Assembly (NCBI RefSeq): GCF_010119975.1
Contig: NZ_CP048222.1
Span: 2,501,501 to 2,565,500 of the forward strand
DNA length: 64,000 bases
Reading direction: 5' to 3'
From: Rhodocytophaga rosea
GTDB taxonomy: Bacteria; Bacteroidota; Bacteroidia; Cytophagales; 172606-1
Part shown: positions 17,630-25,909 of the stretch, in pieces
Layout: every line of letters begins with the position of its first letter
Position numbering within the stretch: position 1 is the stretch's first letter
Notes under the pieces: generated by a model
Database searches by the model: none
Seen by the model: only the letters and a program-made list of their open reading frames with translations
What the model was told of the DNA's origin: nothing
Program-made: the position numbers and the translations under genes

Positions 17630-18571
17630 ATGCATCCAAATAAAGTATTAGATATATTAATGGGATTATGTGTAGGGGATGCATTGGGCGTACCGGTAGA
17701 ATTTAAAAGCAGAAGTGTTTTGACAGCGAATCCGGTAACCGGCATGCAGGGCTATGGTACCCACAATCAGCCTGCCGGAACCTGGTCAGATGACAGTTCA
17801 CTGGCTCTATGTCTGGCTGAAAGTTTATGTAATGGATACAATCTGAATAATATCGCTTATACAATGGTAAGATGGTATACTCAGAATCATTGGACAGCGC
17901 ATGGAAAAGTATTTGATATAGGTGGTACTACCTATCGTGCAATACAAAGGTTAAAGAATGATGAAAGTCCGCTGTATTCCGGAGATTTCGAAGAGGATTC
18001 CAATGGAAATGGTTCGCTGATGCGTATCCTACCTTTGGCTTTTTACTTAATAAATAAACCTATTGAAGAACGATATCAAACAGTAAAAGAAGTTTCATCT
18101 GTTACTCATGCACACTTTCGATCTATCATATGCTGTTTTATTTATATTGAATATGCCATACTGCTTTTGAAAGGTCTGGATAAAAAAGAAGCATATAAGC
18201 AGATGCAAGAGTCAGTAAATAGTTTCATTAAGATTTCCTATTCTGAAAGGAAACGCTTTGATAGAATTCTCCTCCATAATATTGAATCTTATTTTCCTGC
18301 TGAAATCAGCGGAAGTGGCTATGTAATCCATACCCTGGAAGCTTCGCTCTGGTGTTTCCTTACAACAGATTCTTACACAGATGCTGTGTTGAAAGCAGTA
18401 AATCTGGGAGAAGATACAGATACAACCGGTTGCGTAACTGGTGGTCTGGCAGGTTTATATTATGGGCTGGAAGCTATACCCAAAGAATGGACCGAAGTAA
18501 TTGCCAGAAAAGACGATATACTTACACTTGCAAATAAACTTGATCAGAAATACAGTGCACAGGCAGAATAA
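17630..18571 (+). CDS. ADP-ribosylglycohydrolase (DraG family)
   Basis: 313 residues, full length for the family. GLCVGDALGVPVEF (12-25) begins the all-helical DraG fold. TWSDDSS (51-57) and GEDTDTTG (260-267) are the two conserved clusters whose Thr and Asp residues bind the paired magnesium ions. NGNGSLMRILPLAF matches the central substrate region. These enzymes remove ADP-ribose from modified proteins or nucleic acids, or hydrolyse free ADP-ribose derivatives. No ADP-ribosyltransferase or dinitrogenase reductase gene is nearby, so the target is unknown. It converges on the following methyltransferase gene with only 10 bases between the stops. Confidence 0.93.
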   Translation: MHPNKVLDILMGLCVGDALGVPVEFKSRSVLTANPVTGMQGYGTHNQPAGTWSDDSSLALCLAESLCNGYNLNNIAYTMVRWYTQNHWTAHGKVFDIGGTTYRAIQRLKNDESPLYSGDFEEDSNGNGSLMRILPLAFYLINKPIEERYQTVKEVSSVTHAHFRSIICCFIYIEYAILLLKGLDKKEAYKQMQESVNSFIKISYSERKRFDRILLHNIESYFPAEISGSGYVIHTLEASLWCFLTTDSYTDAVLKAVNLGEDTDTTGCVTGGLAGLYYGLEAIPKEWTEVIARKDDILTLANKLDQKYSAQAE

Positions 18572-18581
18572 GCAGAAGAAA

Positions 18582-19226
18582 TCACTTCTTCCTTACTATC
18601 ATCAGTCCATCCCGAACAGGCAATAATATATTTTCTACCCGTTCGTCTTGCTGAACTGCAGCATTAAAGGCAAGAATGGCATAAGTCTCGGCATCGCCTT
18701 TTTTAATGGTATCGGCTACCACTTTTCCGCTCCAGAGTACATTATCGGCAATAATAATTCCTCCGGGCCTTATCTTATTCAATACCATATCGTAATACCG
18801 CTGGTAATTTATCTTGTCGGCATCAATAAACACCATATCGAACATTATATCTAAGGAGGGAATAATATCCAGGGCGTTGCCTATCCGGTATTCTATCTGA
18901 TGGGTGGCACCGGCTTTAGCAAAATATTGCCTTACTCTTGATTCCAGTTCTTCATTGATATCAATGGTATATACCTTTCCACCTTCCTGCAAGCCTTCAG
19001 CCAGGCACAAAGCAGAATAACCGGTATAGGTACCTATTTCCAGTACATTCATGGGCCGCATCATATGCGAAAATAAAGATAGTAGCCGTCCCTGCAAATG
19101 ACCAGATAACATACGGGGTTTGAGTACATGGGCATGGGTATCACGGTTCAGTTCTTGCAATACTGGCGGCTCAGAAGAAGTATGTTCTTCTACGTATTGG
19201 TTAAGTGCAGCACTTAAAAATTCCAT
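18582..19226 (-). CDS. SAM-dependent O-methyltransferase (COMT-like)
   Basis: 214 residues from ATG 19226 (MEFLSAALNQYVEEHT). The longer frame up to 19361 is basic, runs into a repeat, and is unlikely to be translated. Motifs: SAM-binding VLEIGTYTGYSALCLAEGL, acidic strand VYTIDINEE, and metal-binding FIDADKINYQRYYD followed by GGIIIADNVLWSGKV. These are typical of the small class I, metal-dependent catechol/caffeoyl-CoA O-methyltransferase family found across bacteria. The small-molecule substrate is unknown. It stands alone on the minus strand. Confidence 0.92.
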   Translation of the reverse strand: MEFLSAALNQYVEEHTSSEPPVLQELNRDTHAHVLKPRMLSGHLQGRLLSLFSHMMRPMNVLEIGTYTGYSALCLAEGLQEGGKVYTIDINEELESRVRQYFAKAGATHQIEYRIGNALDIIPSLDIMFDMVFIDADKINYQRYYDMVLNKIRPGGIIIADNVLWSGKVVADTIKKGDAETYAILAFNAAVQQDERVENILLPVRDGLMIVRKK

Positions 19227-19562
19227 AAAAAGCTGTTTAAGAATATGGTTTCTTTCAACTAGTTTGTATGTTGTACTCCTGCGCCGTCCTACTTTTCTTT
19301 TGCATGCCCAAAAGAGGGCAAACATGCGAATGTTTGAGCCAGCCTTGTGCGCGAGTAACAAAAGAAAAAGGCAGCACCAATAGAGACTTTTTTGCGCCAG
19401 ATAAAATCATCGCTCAATTCTCCGGCCTATGCACAAAGCAAAAAAGTCCGCGCTATTGCTGCACCATCCACCGCACTCTTTCAGAGTCTATAAATTTTTT
19501 TTTGAAAGTATAGTGCGTATGATTCTCTCTCAAATACATAATCAAACGCTATATCACTTATT
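19227..19562. repeat. 336-base gap with imperfect inverted repeat, no gene
   Basis: CTTTTCTTTTG (19292-19302) pairs with CAAAAGAAAAAG (19359-19370), one extra base in the second arm. Between them are CATGC and GCATG-like words (19303-19327) that could form an inner stem. ORFs on both strands across this stretch have odd compositions and no family, as expected for a palindromic repeat. A second A/T tract sits near 19495-19505. I read it as a dispersed intergenic repeat plus the promoter region of the methyltransferase gene. Confidence 0.5.
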
Positions 19563-20804
19563 TCACGAATCTTGATCTGGCAAATAAGTAAGGATACTTA
19601 GCTGGTCTTCGTTAAACATTTCGTTGGCAATGTCTTGTAGATCAGAAGCAGTTACCTGGCGGATGTCTTCAAATATCTCCGGCAGGGTGTCGATACGGTC
19701 GAGATCGAGCATACTTTTTCCCATCATCAGCATAAAGTTGAGGTTGCTCTCTTCCGACATCGCCAGTTGCCCCATCAACTGCTCTTTAGCCGTATGTAAC
19801 TGTACAGCACCCATCTTTTTCTCTTTCAGGGTACGCATTTCCTTTAAAGTGAGAGCAATGCTTTTGTTCAGCTGTCTTTTTTCGGTACCAAAGTAAACTG
19901 CTACAAAACCGGTGTCTACATACGGTGTATAATTCGCTTCAATGGCATAAACAAACCCATGTTTTTCACGCAAGGCCAGATTCAACCTTGAATTCATACC
20001 AGGACCGCCGAGAATATTTACCAGCATAAAGAAAGGCAGGCGTTTTTCGTCGTTTAAGGCATAAGCTGTACGGCCGATGGCACATTGGGCTTGTGTAATC
20101 ACCCGAGATTTAGCAAGCTTTTTAGGAATGTATCCGCTAAAAGGCAAACGTTCTGGATGTGCAGAAAAACCGGGAATGTCAGACAGATACTTTTGTGCCA
20201 GCTTTACCACTTTATTAAATGGCAGGTTGCTTACCGACGAGAAAATAATTCGCCCGGTATTCAGATTCTCCAGGATGAACTGCTTGAAATCTTCTTTGTG
20301 GAAAGAACGCACACTTTCACTGGTTCCCAGAATATTATTGCCCAAGGAATGGTCGCCAAACAACACATTATCAAATTCGTCCTGAATGGCATCTTCCGGA
20401 GAATCGTAATACATCGACATTTCCTCCAGAATCACATTTCTTTCTTTCTCAATCTGCCTTTCGGGAAACACAGAATCGAAGGTAATGTCGGTGAGCAGTT
20501 CTATGGCTTTCTCAAAATGGCGGTCCAGCACGGAGGCATGAAAACATATTTTCTCTTTGGTGGTATAGGCATTCAATTCTCCACCCAGCGATTCGAGCCG
20601 ATTCAGTATGTGAAAAGACCTGCGTTTACGGGTTCCCTTAAAGGCCATGTGTTCCCAGAAGTGGGCAATGCCTTGCTGGTGAGGTTTTTCGTCCCGGCTG
20701 CCTATATCCAGAACAAAGCCGCAGTGCGCAATTTTAGTATAAGTAACTTGTTTATGTAAAATACGGATGCCGTTGGGGAGTGTATATAACTGGTATTCTT
20801 CCAT
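19563..20804 (-). CDS. M16 family zinc metallopeptidase
   Basis: 413 residues, the size of a single-subunit mitochondrial-processing-peptidase-like protein. The inverted zinc motif HFWEH is at residues 48-52, with the distal glutamate ligand in RNVILEEMSMY (E127/E128), about 76 residues later as the family requires. The C-terminal half has the inactive M16 repeat fold with GGPGMNSRLNLALREKHGFVYAIEA, which supplies the substrate-binding Arg/Tyr. No signal peptide is visible, so it may be cytoplasmic. Such enzymes degrade or process peptides. It lies 114 bases downstream of the acetyltransferase gene on the same strand. Confidence 0.93.
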   Translation of the reverse strand: MEEYQLYTLPNGIRILHKQVTYTKIAHCGFVLDIGSRDEKPHQQGIAHFWEHMAFKGTRKRRSFHILNRLESLGGELNAYTTKEKICFHASVLDRHFEKAIELLTDITFDSVFPERQIEKERNVILEEMSMYYDSPEDAIQDEFDNVLFGDHSLGNNILGTSESVRSFHKEDFKQFILENLNTGRIIFSSVSNLPFNKVVKLAQKYLSDIPGFSAHPERLPFSGYIPKKLAKSRVITQAQCAIGRTAYALNDEKRLPFFMLVNILGGPGMNSRLNLALREKHGFVYAIEANYTPYVDTGFVAVYFGTEKRQLNKSIALTLKEMRTLKEKKMGAVQLHTAKEQLMGQLAMSEESNLNFMLMMGKSMLDLDRIDTLPEIFEDIRQVTASDLQDIANEMFNEDQLSILTYLPDQDS

Positions 20805-20918
20805 TCTTCCTGTTTCGCTTTCTATTTACAAAAATACACAAAAAAGAGCAAATTAGTGCCTTTGCCCGGCAAACAATCCAAGCCTTGCCCAGGAAAGAGT
20901 GTAGTTTTGGAAGTGTTG

Positions 20919-21398
20919 TTATGAGATGGCTTGTATCTGCTGTTTACCAGTAAGTTCTTTCTCAAAGCACACACTGTTTTCAATGCCTGTATATTGCCCA
21001 TAATTAGGAATCTGCCTATAGCCATTCTTCTCATAAAGTGCAATGGCTTCCGGCTGCCTTTTGCCTGTTTCTAACACACACTTAGTATACGATAATTCGG
21101 CTGCCCATTTTTCGAGTTCGGTTAAAATCAGTGTAGCAATTCCTTTATTCCTGGCTTCCGGTGATACATACATCCGTTTCACTTCCATCACATCTGTTGC
21201 AAATTCTTTGATAGCACCGCAACCCATAGGTTTGTCCCCTTCATAGGCTACTACCGCATACTTAATTTTAGCAATTTTATTGAACTGAGCGTAGAAGGAA
21301 TGTTCATCGCCGTCTCTCTTGGCAAGATCAGCATCCAGTAACCGGACAAGGGTTACAAAATCGGGGTTATCAGAATTGGTTCTTATTAGTTTGATCAT
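20919..21398 (-). CDS. GNAT family N-acetyltransferase
   Basis: 159 residues. The central motif VKRMYVSPEARNKGIATLILTELEKWA contains the acetyl-CoA binding R/Q-x-x-G-x-A element, with KCVLETGKRQPEAIALYEKNGYRQI as the typical motif B. The substrate cannot be named. It precedes the M16 peptidase on the minus strand and may share its transcript. Confidence 0.9.
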   Translation of the reverse strand: MIKLIRTNSDNPDFVTLVRLLDADLAKRDGDEHSFYAQFNKIAKIKYAVVAYEGDKPMGCGAIKEFATDVMEVKRMYVSPEARNKGIATLILTELEKWAAELSYTKCVLETGKRQPEAIALYEKNGYRQIPNYGQYTGIENSVCFEKELTGKQQIQAIS

Positions 21399-21672
21399 AG
21401 AGAGTGTTGAAGTAAATGCTGGAACAGTAGCGAAAATTGAGCTTATTGTTGAAAAGAGTCGAACAAAGCTTATTATCCATTACAGAGGTTTATAAGCGTC
21501 AACAAATTTTACCAGTAGAGGCAGAACAGGATTTATGTCTGGTGAACAATTATACATAAATTTATTCAAGAGGACAATTGGAGTAAGTACTATAAATGGA
21601 ATGGTTTAAGTTAAAAGTTCCAGAGATATTTAAGTAAAATGGCTAACAGGATTTGATTCAATTTAATACAGT

Positions 21673-22146
21673 ATGAGAAGAATTTTTATGATGGGTCGGA
21701 TTCTTGTTGCTTTTTTCCCCTCTGCATACTTTGCTGGCTCTTTTTGCAGGGATCTTTTTATTCATACGGGGAATAAAATACTATTTTTAGTGTGGGCATT
21801 TCCTTGTCTTTATCTGGTAATTAATAGCATGCAGTTGATAATAATGCTAACAGGAAGGCAATACAGGAAAGCTGAAGAAATTTCAGTCGTGAAAACTTTT
21901 TCCATCGCTATATGCAAGTTTTTTCCTAGTCTGACCAGGTTTAGTAGGCTTTTCTTTGCATTAAAGATCAATGATAGGGATAGAATTGTAAGCGGTATAT
22001 TTTGGCAACGCCCCACCTCTATTGTGATTTATAAAGACGCATTCGATAGAATGAAAGTTTTTTCTATAGGTAATCTCCTAATAAAGCTTTTGTGGATAGG
22101 AGCTAATTTAGCTATTTTAGGTATTCTTAAAATCATCATATTGTAG
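21673..22146 (+). CDS. Hypothetical membrane protein
   Basis: 157 residues, not recognised. It has hydrophobic segments at about 7-25, 36-60 and 137-156 with a basic middle part (ICKFFPSLTRFSRLFFALKINDRDR). It is isolated between a minus-strand acetyltransferase and a minus-strand HupE-like gene, with a 274-base upstream gap. Its base composition is more A/T-rich than neighbouring housekeeping genes. It could be a real orphan membrane protein, but support is only an uninterrupted frame and a plausible hydrophobic profile. Confidence 0.5.
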   Translation: MRRIFMMGRILVAFFPSAYFAGSFCRDLFIHTGNKILFLVWAFPCLYLVINSMQLIIMLTGRQYRKAEEISVVKTFSIAICKFFPSLTRFSRLFFALKINDRDRIVSGIFWQRPTSIVIYKDAFDRMKVFSIGNLLIKLLWIGANLAILGILKIIIL

Positions 22147-22264
22147 CAGTCAGCATACAATTTTCAAGTAACGACTGACTCAAATAATAAGGAGACAACT
22201 TATGATATAGATTGACTTTGTTGCAACAATGTATAATTTGAAAGCACAGGAGTAGAACAATTGC

Positions 22265-22864
22265 TTACACAAATATATTTGTTTTCAGAATCAGGGTAAG
22301 CGCAATGCCTATCACTATTCCAGATATGACCAGGTTCCAATTAAAGCGGTTTACCTTCAGTATCGCAGTAAACACAAAGCCAATCAGAAGCAATATGCCT
22401 ACAATCAGCAATTGACCAGCTTCCAGGCCAACATTAAAAGCAAATAAGGGTTGTATAATACTTTCTTCCTTCCCCAGTAAACTTCGCAGAAAATTTGAAA
22501 AACCCAGGCCGTGAATCAGGCCAAAACACAAAGCAGCTATATAGCGCAGACGCTGGGAATTGCCTGAGTTGTTCATGCGGCTTGTTTTCTCTTTATGAAA
22601 CAGATTGCCGATGGCTGTAATCAGAATGGTGACCGGAATTAGAAATTCAATCAAATCGCTTCTGAATGTCAGTATTTTTAGTGTAGCCAGGGCCAGGGTA
22701 ATAGAATGGCCCAAGGTAAAAGCAGTAACCAGGATGAGTATTTTTTTCCAGTCGGATAGCTGAAAAATAGCACATAAAGCTACAATAAACAGGATATGAT
22801 CATATCCTTGCAGGTCGGTGATGTGTGAAAAACCCAGGTATAAATAGGCCTGAAAAGTGGTCAT
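22265..22864 (-). CDS. HupE/UreJ-like membrane protein
   Basis: 199 residues, about six membrane helices. GYDHILFIVALCAIF near the N-terminus and FTLGHSITLALA then FGLIHGLGFS carry the histidine-rich helix motifs (DH, GHS, HG) of the HupE/UreJ family, proposed nickel or cobalt permeases and accessories of hydrogenase and urease. No hydrogenase, urease or nickel gene is near, and this Bacteroidota subgroup is usually a stand-alone gene. The metal role is by family inference only. Confidence 0.85.
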   Translation of the reverse strand: MTTFQAYLYLGFSHITDLQGYDHILFIVALCAIFQLSDWKKILILVTAFTLGHSITLALATLKILTFRSDLIEFLIPVTILITAIGNLFHKEKTSRMNNSGNSQRLRYIAALCFGLIHGLGFSNFLRSLLGKEESIIQPLFAFNVGLEAGQLLIVGILLLIGFVFTAILKVNRFNWNLVISGIVIGIALTLILKTNIFV

Positions 22865-23075
22865 AGTATGGCGTAAATTTATTTGATAGCAGCTATCAAA
22901 CCAGCAGTAATTAAAATACCAAAAATAAAATTTATTAAAAATACATCTGTATCCTACATGGTTTTATCTTCTCAATATTTTATCACTCTCAGGTAATCTT
23001 TTATTCTTGTTAATTTGCATGGTTTATGTGGTAAATGCCGGCAGTATTGCTGTTTGCCCCTTCCCAGTCTTCCTT

Positions 23076-24530
23076 ATGAAATCCAAAATTTGCCTGTGGC
23101 TGCTCTTGTTGTATCTCATTCCTGATGGGGTAAAAGCCGACAGGGTTACAAAAGCATATAAAAAGTTACGCCGCAACGAGTTTGAGAAAAGCAGAGCCTT
23201 AGTATACAAAGCACTGGAGAAAAATCCGCAAAATGCCGGTGCTATATACGTTTTTTCCCAGTATTTTTTAAATTCAAATAATCCGGCTGCCCATCTGGAT
23301 TCCGCCTATACCTATGCCTTAGCCGCCATCAGCTACTATCCGCAAACCAGTAAAAAATCAAGAAAATACTGGAACAAATCTGGCATTAATGACTCTACCC
23401 TGCTTGCTAATAAAGTATTGATAGATAGCCTCGCATTTGGCTTAGCCAGTGATTCAAACCTGGTGAGTACCTACCAGTATTTCATTGATCATTATCCGAC
23501 AGCCAGCCAGTATACAGAAGCTATTAAACGAAGAAATGCCATCGCATTTGCAGCTGCACAGCAGAAAAATACTTACCAGAGTTACAAGAATTTTATAGAT
23601 ACTTATCCAGATGCCGCACAGGCCAAGGAAGCCAGGGAATTATACAATGTGATGCTATTTGATTCCCAGACGGCAGCCGGCACTATTGAAAGCTATGAGA
23701 ACTTCCTGGAGTTGTATCCGCAGAGTCCGTTTAAGCTACTGGCCGAACAGCGGATTTTTGAGATTTACAATGCGCCCCATACCATTAAAAGTTATCATGA
23801 TTTTATAAAAAAATATCCTTCCAGCAGCTTTGTTAAACAAGCCTGGAGCTGGATTTTTTTCTTACATAAGCAGGACCATCCAGCAGAAAATTTCCTGAAA
23901 ACGTATCCTGATTTTTACGATTCCCGCTATATCCAGAAGCTGATCGCTGCTGAAAAACTCACCTATTACCCGGTGTATGAGGAAGAAAAATATGGCTTTA
24001 TTGATGTAAATGGCGTTTTACAAATTCCCATTCGATACGATTCTGTAGCCAGCCAGTACTTTTGTGAGGGAGTAAAAGAAGGCTTTATCCTTGTATACCA
24101 TCATAATAAAGTTTCAGCCATTGATAAAACCGGGAAACAGATCATAGATGAGAGTTATGAAGCAATTGAGCAACTGGAAGAAGGATTATTGACCGTTGAA
24201 AAAGAAGGTAAACAAGGCTTGTATCTGGAATCAGGATTCAGATTATTGCCTCCGCAATATGAAGAAATAGAAATGCTGGATGGTAATTTTCTGCTGCTCA
24301 CGCAAAACGGCAAAAAAGGATTAGCTACCACGAATGGAAGAAAGTTAACTGCCCTGGATTTTGATGATATTAGTTCTCCGGAAGAAAAACTGCTTTTGTT
24401 TGAGAAAAATGGAAAATATAGCCTGCTCCTCCATCAGCAACTACTCGACACCCAGGTTTTGCATCCAAAAGATACTTCAGCCTTTACCTATCCCTATACG
24501 AAGGTAGAACGGGTAAAAAAGGTTTTCTGA
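23076..24530 (+). CDS. TPR/WG-repeat exported protein, N-terminal part (frameshift at 24515-24521)
   Basis: The start at 23076 gives signal peptide MKSKICLWLLLLYLIPDGVKA; the earlier in-frame start at 23007 would precede the signal. Residues about 25-300 contain helical repeats of about 35 residues with the recurring motif YxxFIDxYP (TYQYFIDHYP, SYKNFIDTYP, SYENFLELYP, SYHDFIKKYP), like tetratricopeptide repeats. WG-type repeats then begin (EEKYGFIDVNGVLQIPIRYDSV). The frame stops at 24530 after VKKVF. The sequence A AAA AAG at 24515-24521 lies in the correct phase for a -1 slip, which would continue directly into the next ORF and make about 879 residues. Whether this is recoding, mutation or a lost A in the read is undecided. 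Probably periplasmic or surface-associated. Confidence 0.8.
   Translation: MKSKICLWLLLLYLIPDGVKADRVTKAYKKLRRNEFEKSRALVYKALEKNPQNAGAIYVFSQYFLNSNNPAAHLDSAYTYALAAISYYPQTSKKSRKYWNKSGINDSTLLANKVLIDSLAFGLASDSNLVSTYQYFIDHYPTASQYTEAIKRRNAIAFAAAQQKNTYQSYKNFIDTYPDAAQAKEARELYNVMLFDSQTAAGTIESYENFLELYPQSPFKLLAEQRIFEIYNAPHTIKSYHDFIKKYPSSSFVKQAWSWIFFLHKQDHPAENFLKTYPDFYDSRYIQKLIAAEKLTYYPVYEEEKYGFIDVNGVLQIPIRYDSVASQYFCEGVKEGFILVYHHNKVSAIDKTGKQIIDESYEAIEQLEEGLLTVEKEGKQGLYLESGFRLLPPQYEEIEMLDGNFLLLTQNGKKGLATTNGRKLTALDFDDISSPEEKLLLFEKNGKYSLLLHQQLLDTQVLHPKDTSAFTYPYTKVERVKKVF
24515..24521 (+). promoter_or_regulatory. A AAA AAG slippery heptamer
   Basis: In the upstream frame the codons are GTA AAA AAG, giving X XXY YYZ = A AAA AAG, the heptamer used for -1 frameshifting in E. 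coli dnaX. A -1 slip leads exactly into the downstream WG-repeat frame. I see no clear downstream pseudoknot. One extra A in the run would give the same fusion without recoding. Confidence 0.4.
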
Positions 24531-25714
24531 AAGTATACACCGATAGTCTGCAAGCCGTTCTGACCACACAATTGTCTCCGGTTATTCCGCTTACTTCTGC
24601 CCATATTCAGGCAATGCCCGGCGGCTGGACGGTTGAAAAGGAGGATAGTATCCGGATTTATACGCTGGAAGGAAAATTACTTTCAGATTCTGTATTTACG
24701 GAAGTTGCCGGCAATGCTGATTTTTATGCGGTTAAAAAAAAAGATTCCTGGTCAATCCTCCGGACCAATGGAACCTGGTTTGGCAGTGCTACTTTTGATG
24801 AGGTGAATCTGCTAGGAAATCATCTCTTTGTAGTAAAACAAAAAAAGAATTTATCAGCCTATTCTCCAGGTGGAAAACTAATAAAACTGCCTGAGGCTGA
24901 AAAAATCCGGCTCCAGTTACTATCTGCGTATGATAATCAATCCTGGATTATTCTGGAAAATAAACGGGGGAAAAAAGGAATTTTGTCAGTGCAGAATGGA
25001 GCACTGCTGCCGCCCCGTTACGATGACATTCAGGTGTGGGAACCAGATCTGTATAAAACTGAACTGAAAGGCAAATTCGGTCTGGTGAATGCCAAAGGAA
25101 AAATACTACTTCCGGCTATTTACGATGGACTGGATTATCAGAAAGGCTTGATCGCTACCTTAAAAAATGGCAAATTCGGGTTAATGAATGTAAGCAAAAG
25201 TTTCACTATTCCTCCGCAATATTCAGCATTACTCCGCAATTACGACCAGTCTGGCCGTGTGCTGATTGCAGCAAAAGCAGGTAGATATGGTCTGATCGGG
25301 GCAGACAATAAACCTTTGTCTGAGTTTGTTTTTGATGAAATCCAGTACTGGCAGAATGAAGTAGCCCTGGTGCGTCAGGACCAGACCTGGTATCTGTATC
25401 ATTTTGTAGAGAAGCGCTATATCTTCAAGCCTATAGATTTTATTGAATACATTAAACAAAGTCCTGAGGAAATTGTGCTGAAGGTATATATGGATAAAAT
25501 GTATGGCATTCTCAGCAATACCAAAGGCCAGGTAGTGAGTTGTGATTACGAAGATCTGGCAAATGTAGGCAGCGAAACGTTCCCTTTATATCTGGGAGAA
25601 AAATACATTGATGATGCCGATATATACCTGGTTTTCTATATCAACCGCGAAGGCCAACCTATGCGCCGCCAGATATTCAATGCCAATAAGTACCAGCGAA
25701 TGTTGTGTGATTGA
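24521..25714 (+). CDS. WG-repeat protein, C-terminal part in the -1 frame
   Basis: This is the continuation of the preceding gene in the -1 frame: from GGT at 24521 it reads GFLKVYTDSLQAVLTTQ and runs to 25714. The only start-like codon near its head is TTG 24572 with no ribosome site, so separate translation is unlikely. It carries a row of WG-type repeats: KGKFGLVNAKGKILLPAIYD, NGKFGLMNVSKSFTIPPQY, AGRYGLIGADNKPLSEFVFD, and MYGILSNTKGQVVSCDYED. These are beta-rich modules common in exported Bacteroidota proteins; ligand unknown. The repeat register crosses the frameshift smoothly, so the two parts were one gene. Confidence 0.75.
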   Translation, partial: GFLKVYTDSLQAVLTTQLSPVIPLTSAHIQAMPGGWTVEKEDSIRIYTLEGKLLSDSVFTEVAGNADFYAVKKKDSWSILRTNGTWFGSATFDEVNLLGNHLFVVKQKKNLSAYSPGGKLIKLPEAEKIRLQLLSAYDNQSWIILENKRGKKGILSVQNGALLPPRYDDIQVWEPDLYKTELKGKFGLVNAKGKILLPAIYDGLDYQKGLIATLKNGKFGLMNVSKSFTIPPQYSALLRNYDQSGRVLIAAKAGRYGLIGADNKPLSEFVFDEIQYWQNEVALVRQDQTWYLYHFVEKRYIFKPIDFIEYIKQSPEEIVLKVYMDKMYGILSNTKGQVVSCDYEDLANVGSETFPLYLGEKYIDDADIYLVFYINREGQPMRRQIFNANKYQRMLCD

Positions 25715-25779
25715 AGTGGGTGCATTGAAGCTATAGATATATGAGCAATCGAAGTTATCCAATCATTGAATGTTGAACA

Positions 25780-25843
25780 ATGAACAAGGAATTTCCAATA
25801 TCGAAGAACTCCTTCATTATTCTATATTATATTCCTTGCTCAT
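25780..25843. repeat. Inverted repeat between convergent genes
   Basis: ATGAACAAGGAAT (25780-25792) pairs with ATTCCTTGCTCAT (25831-25843) at 12 of 13 positions. It lies between the convergent WG-repeat gene and lpxB. It may act as a 3' end structure for both or be an intergenic mobile palindrome. Confidence 0.4.
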
Positions 25844-25909
25844 CATTCTGCTCTTCTTAACGACCCTTCAGTTAATACGGGCTTAACATAAATTAGCTTC
25901 CAACCCCCT

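Noticed and set aside
19227-19361. Longer N-terminus for the O-methyltransferase
   Set aside because: The extension is basic, lies in an inverted repeat and is absent from the family.
19268-19513. 81-codon ORF on the plus strand in the gap before the M16 gene
   Set aside because: Runs across the inverted repeat; composition unlike a protein; opposite-strand ORF equally long.
24572-25714. Separate gene starting at TTG 24572
   Set aside because: The frame continues upstream to the slippery site and the WG repeat register runs through, so it is the tail of the preceding gene.
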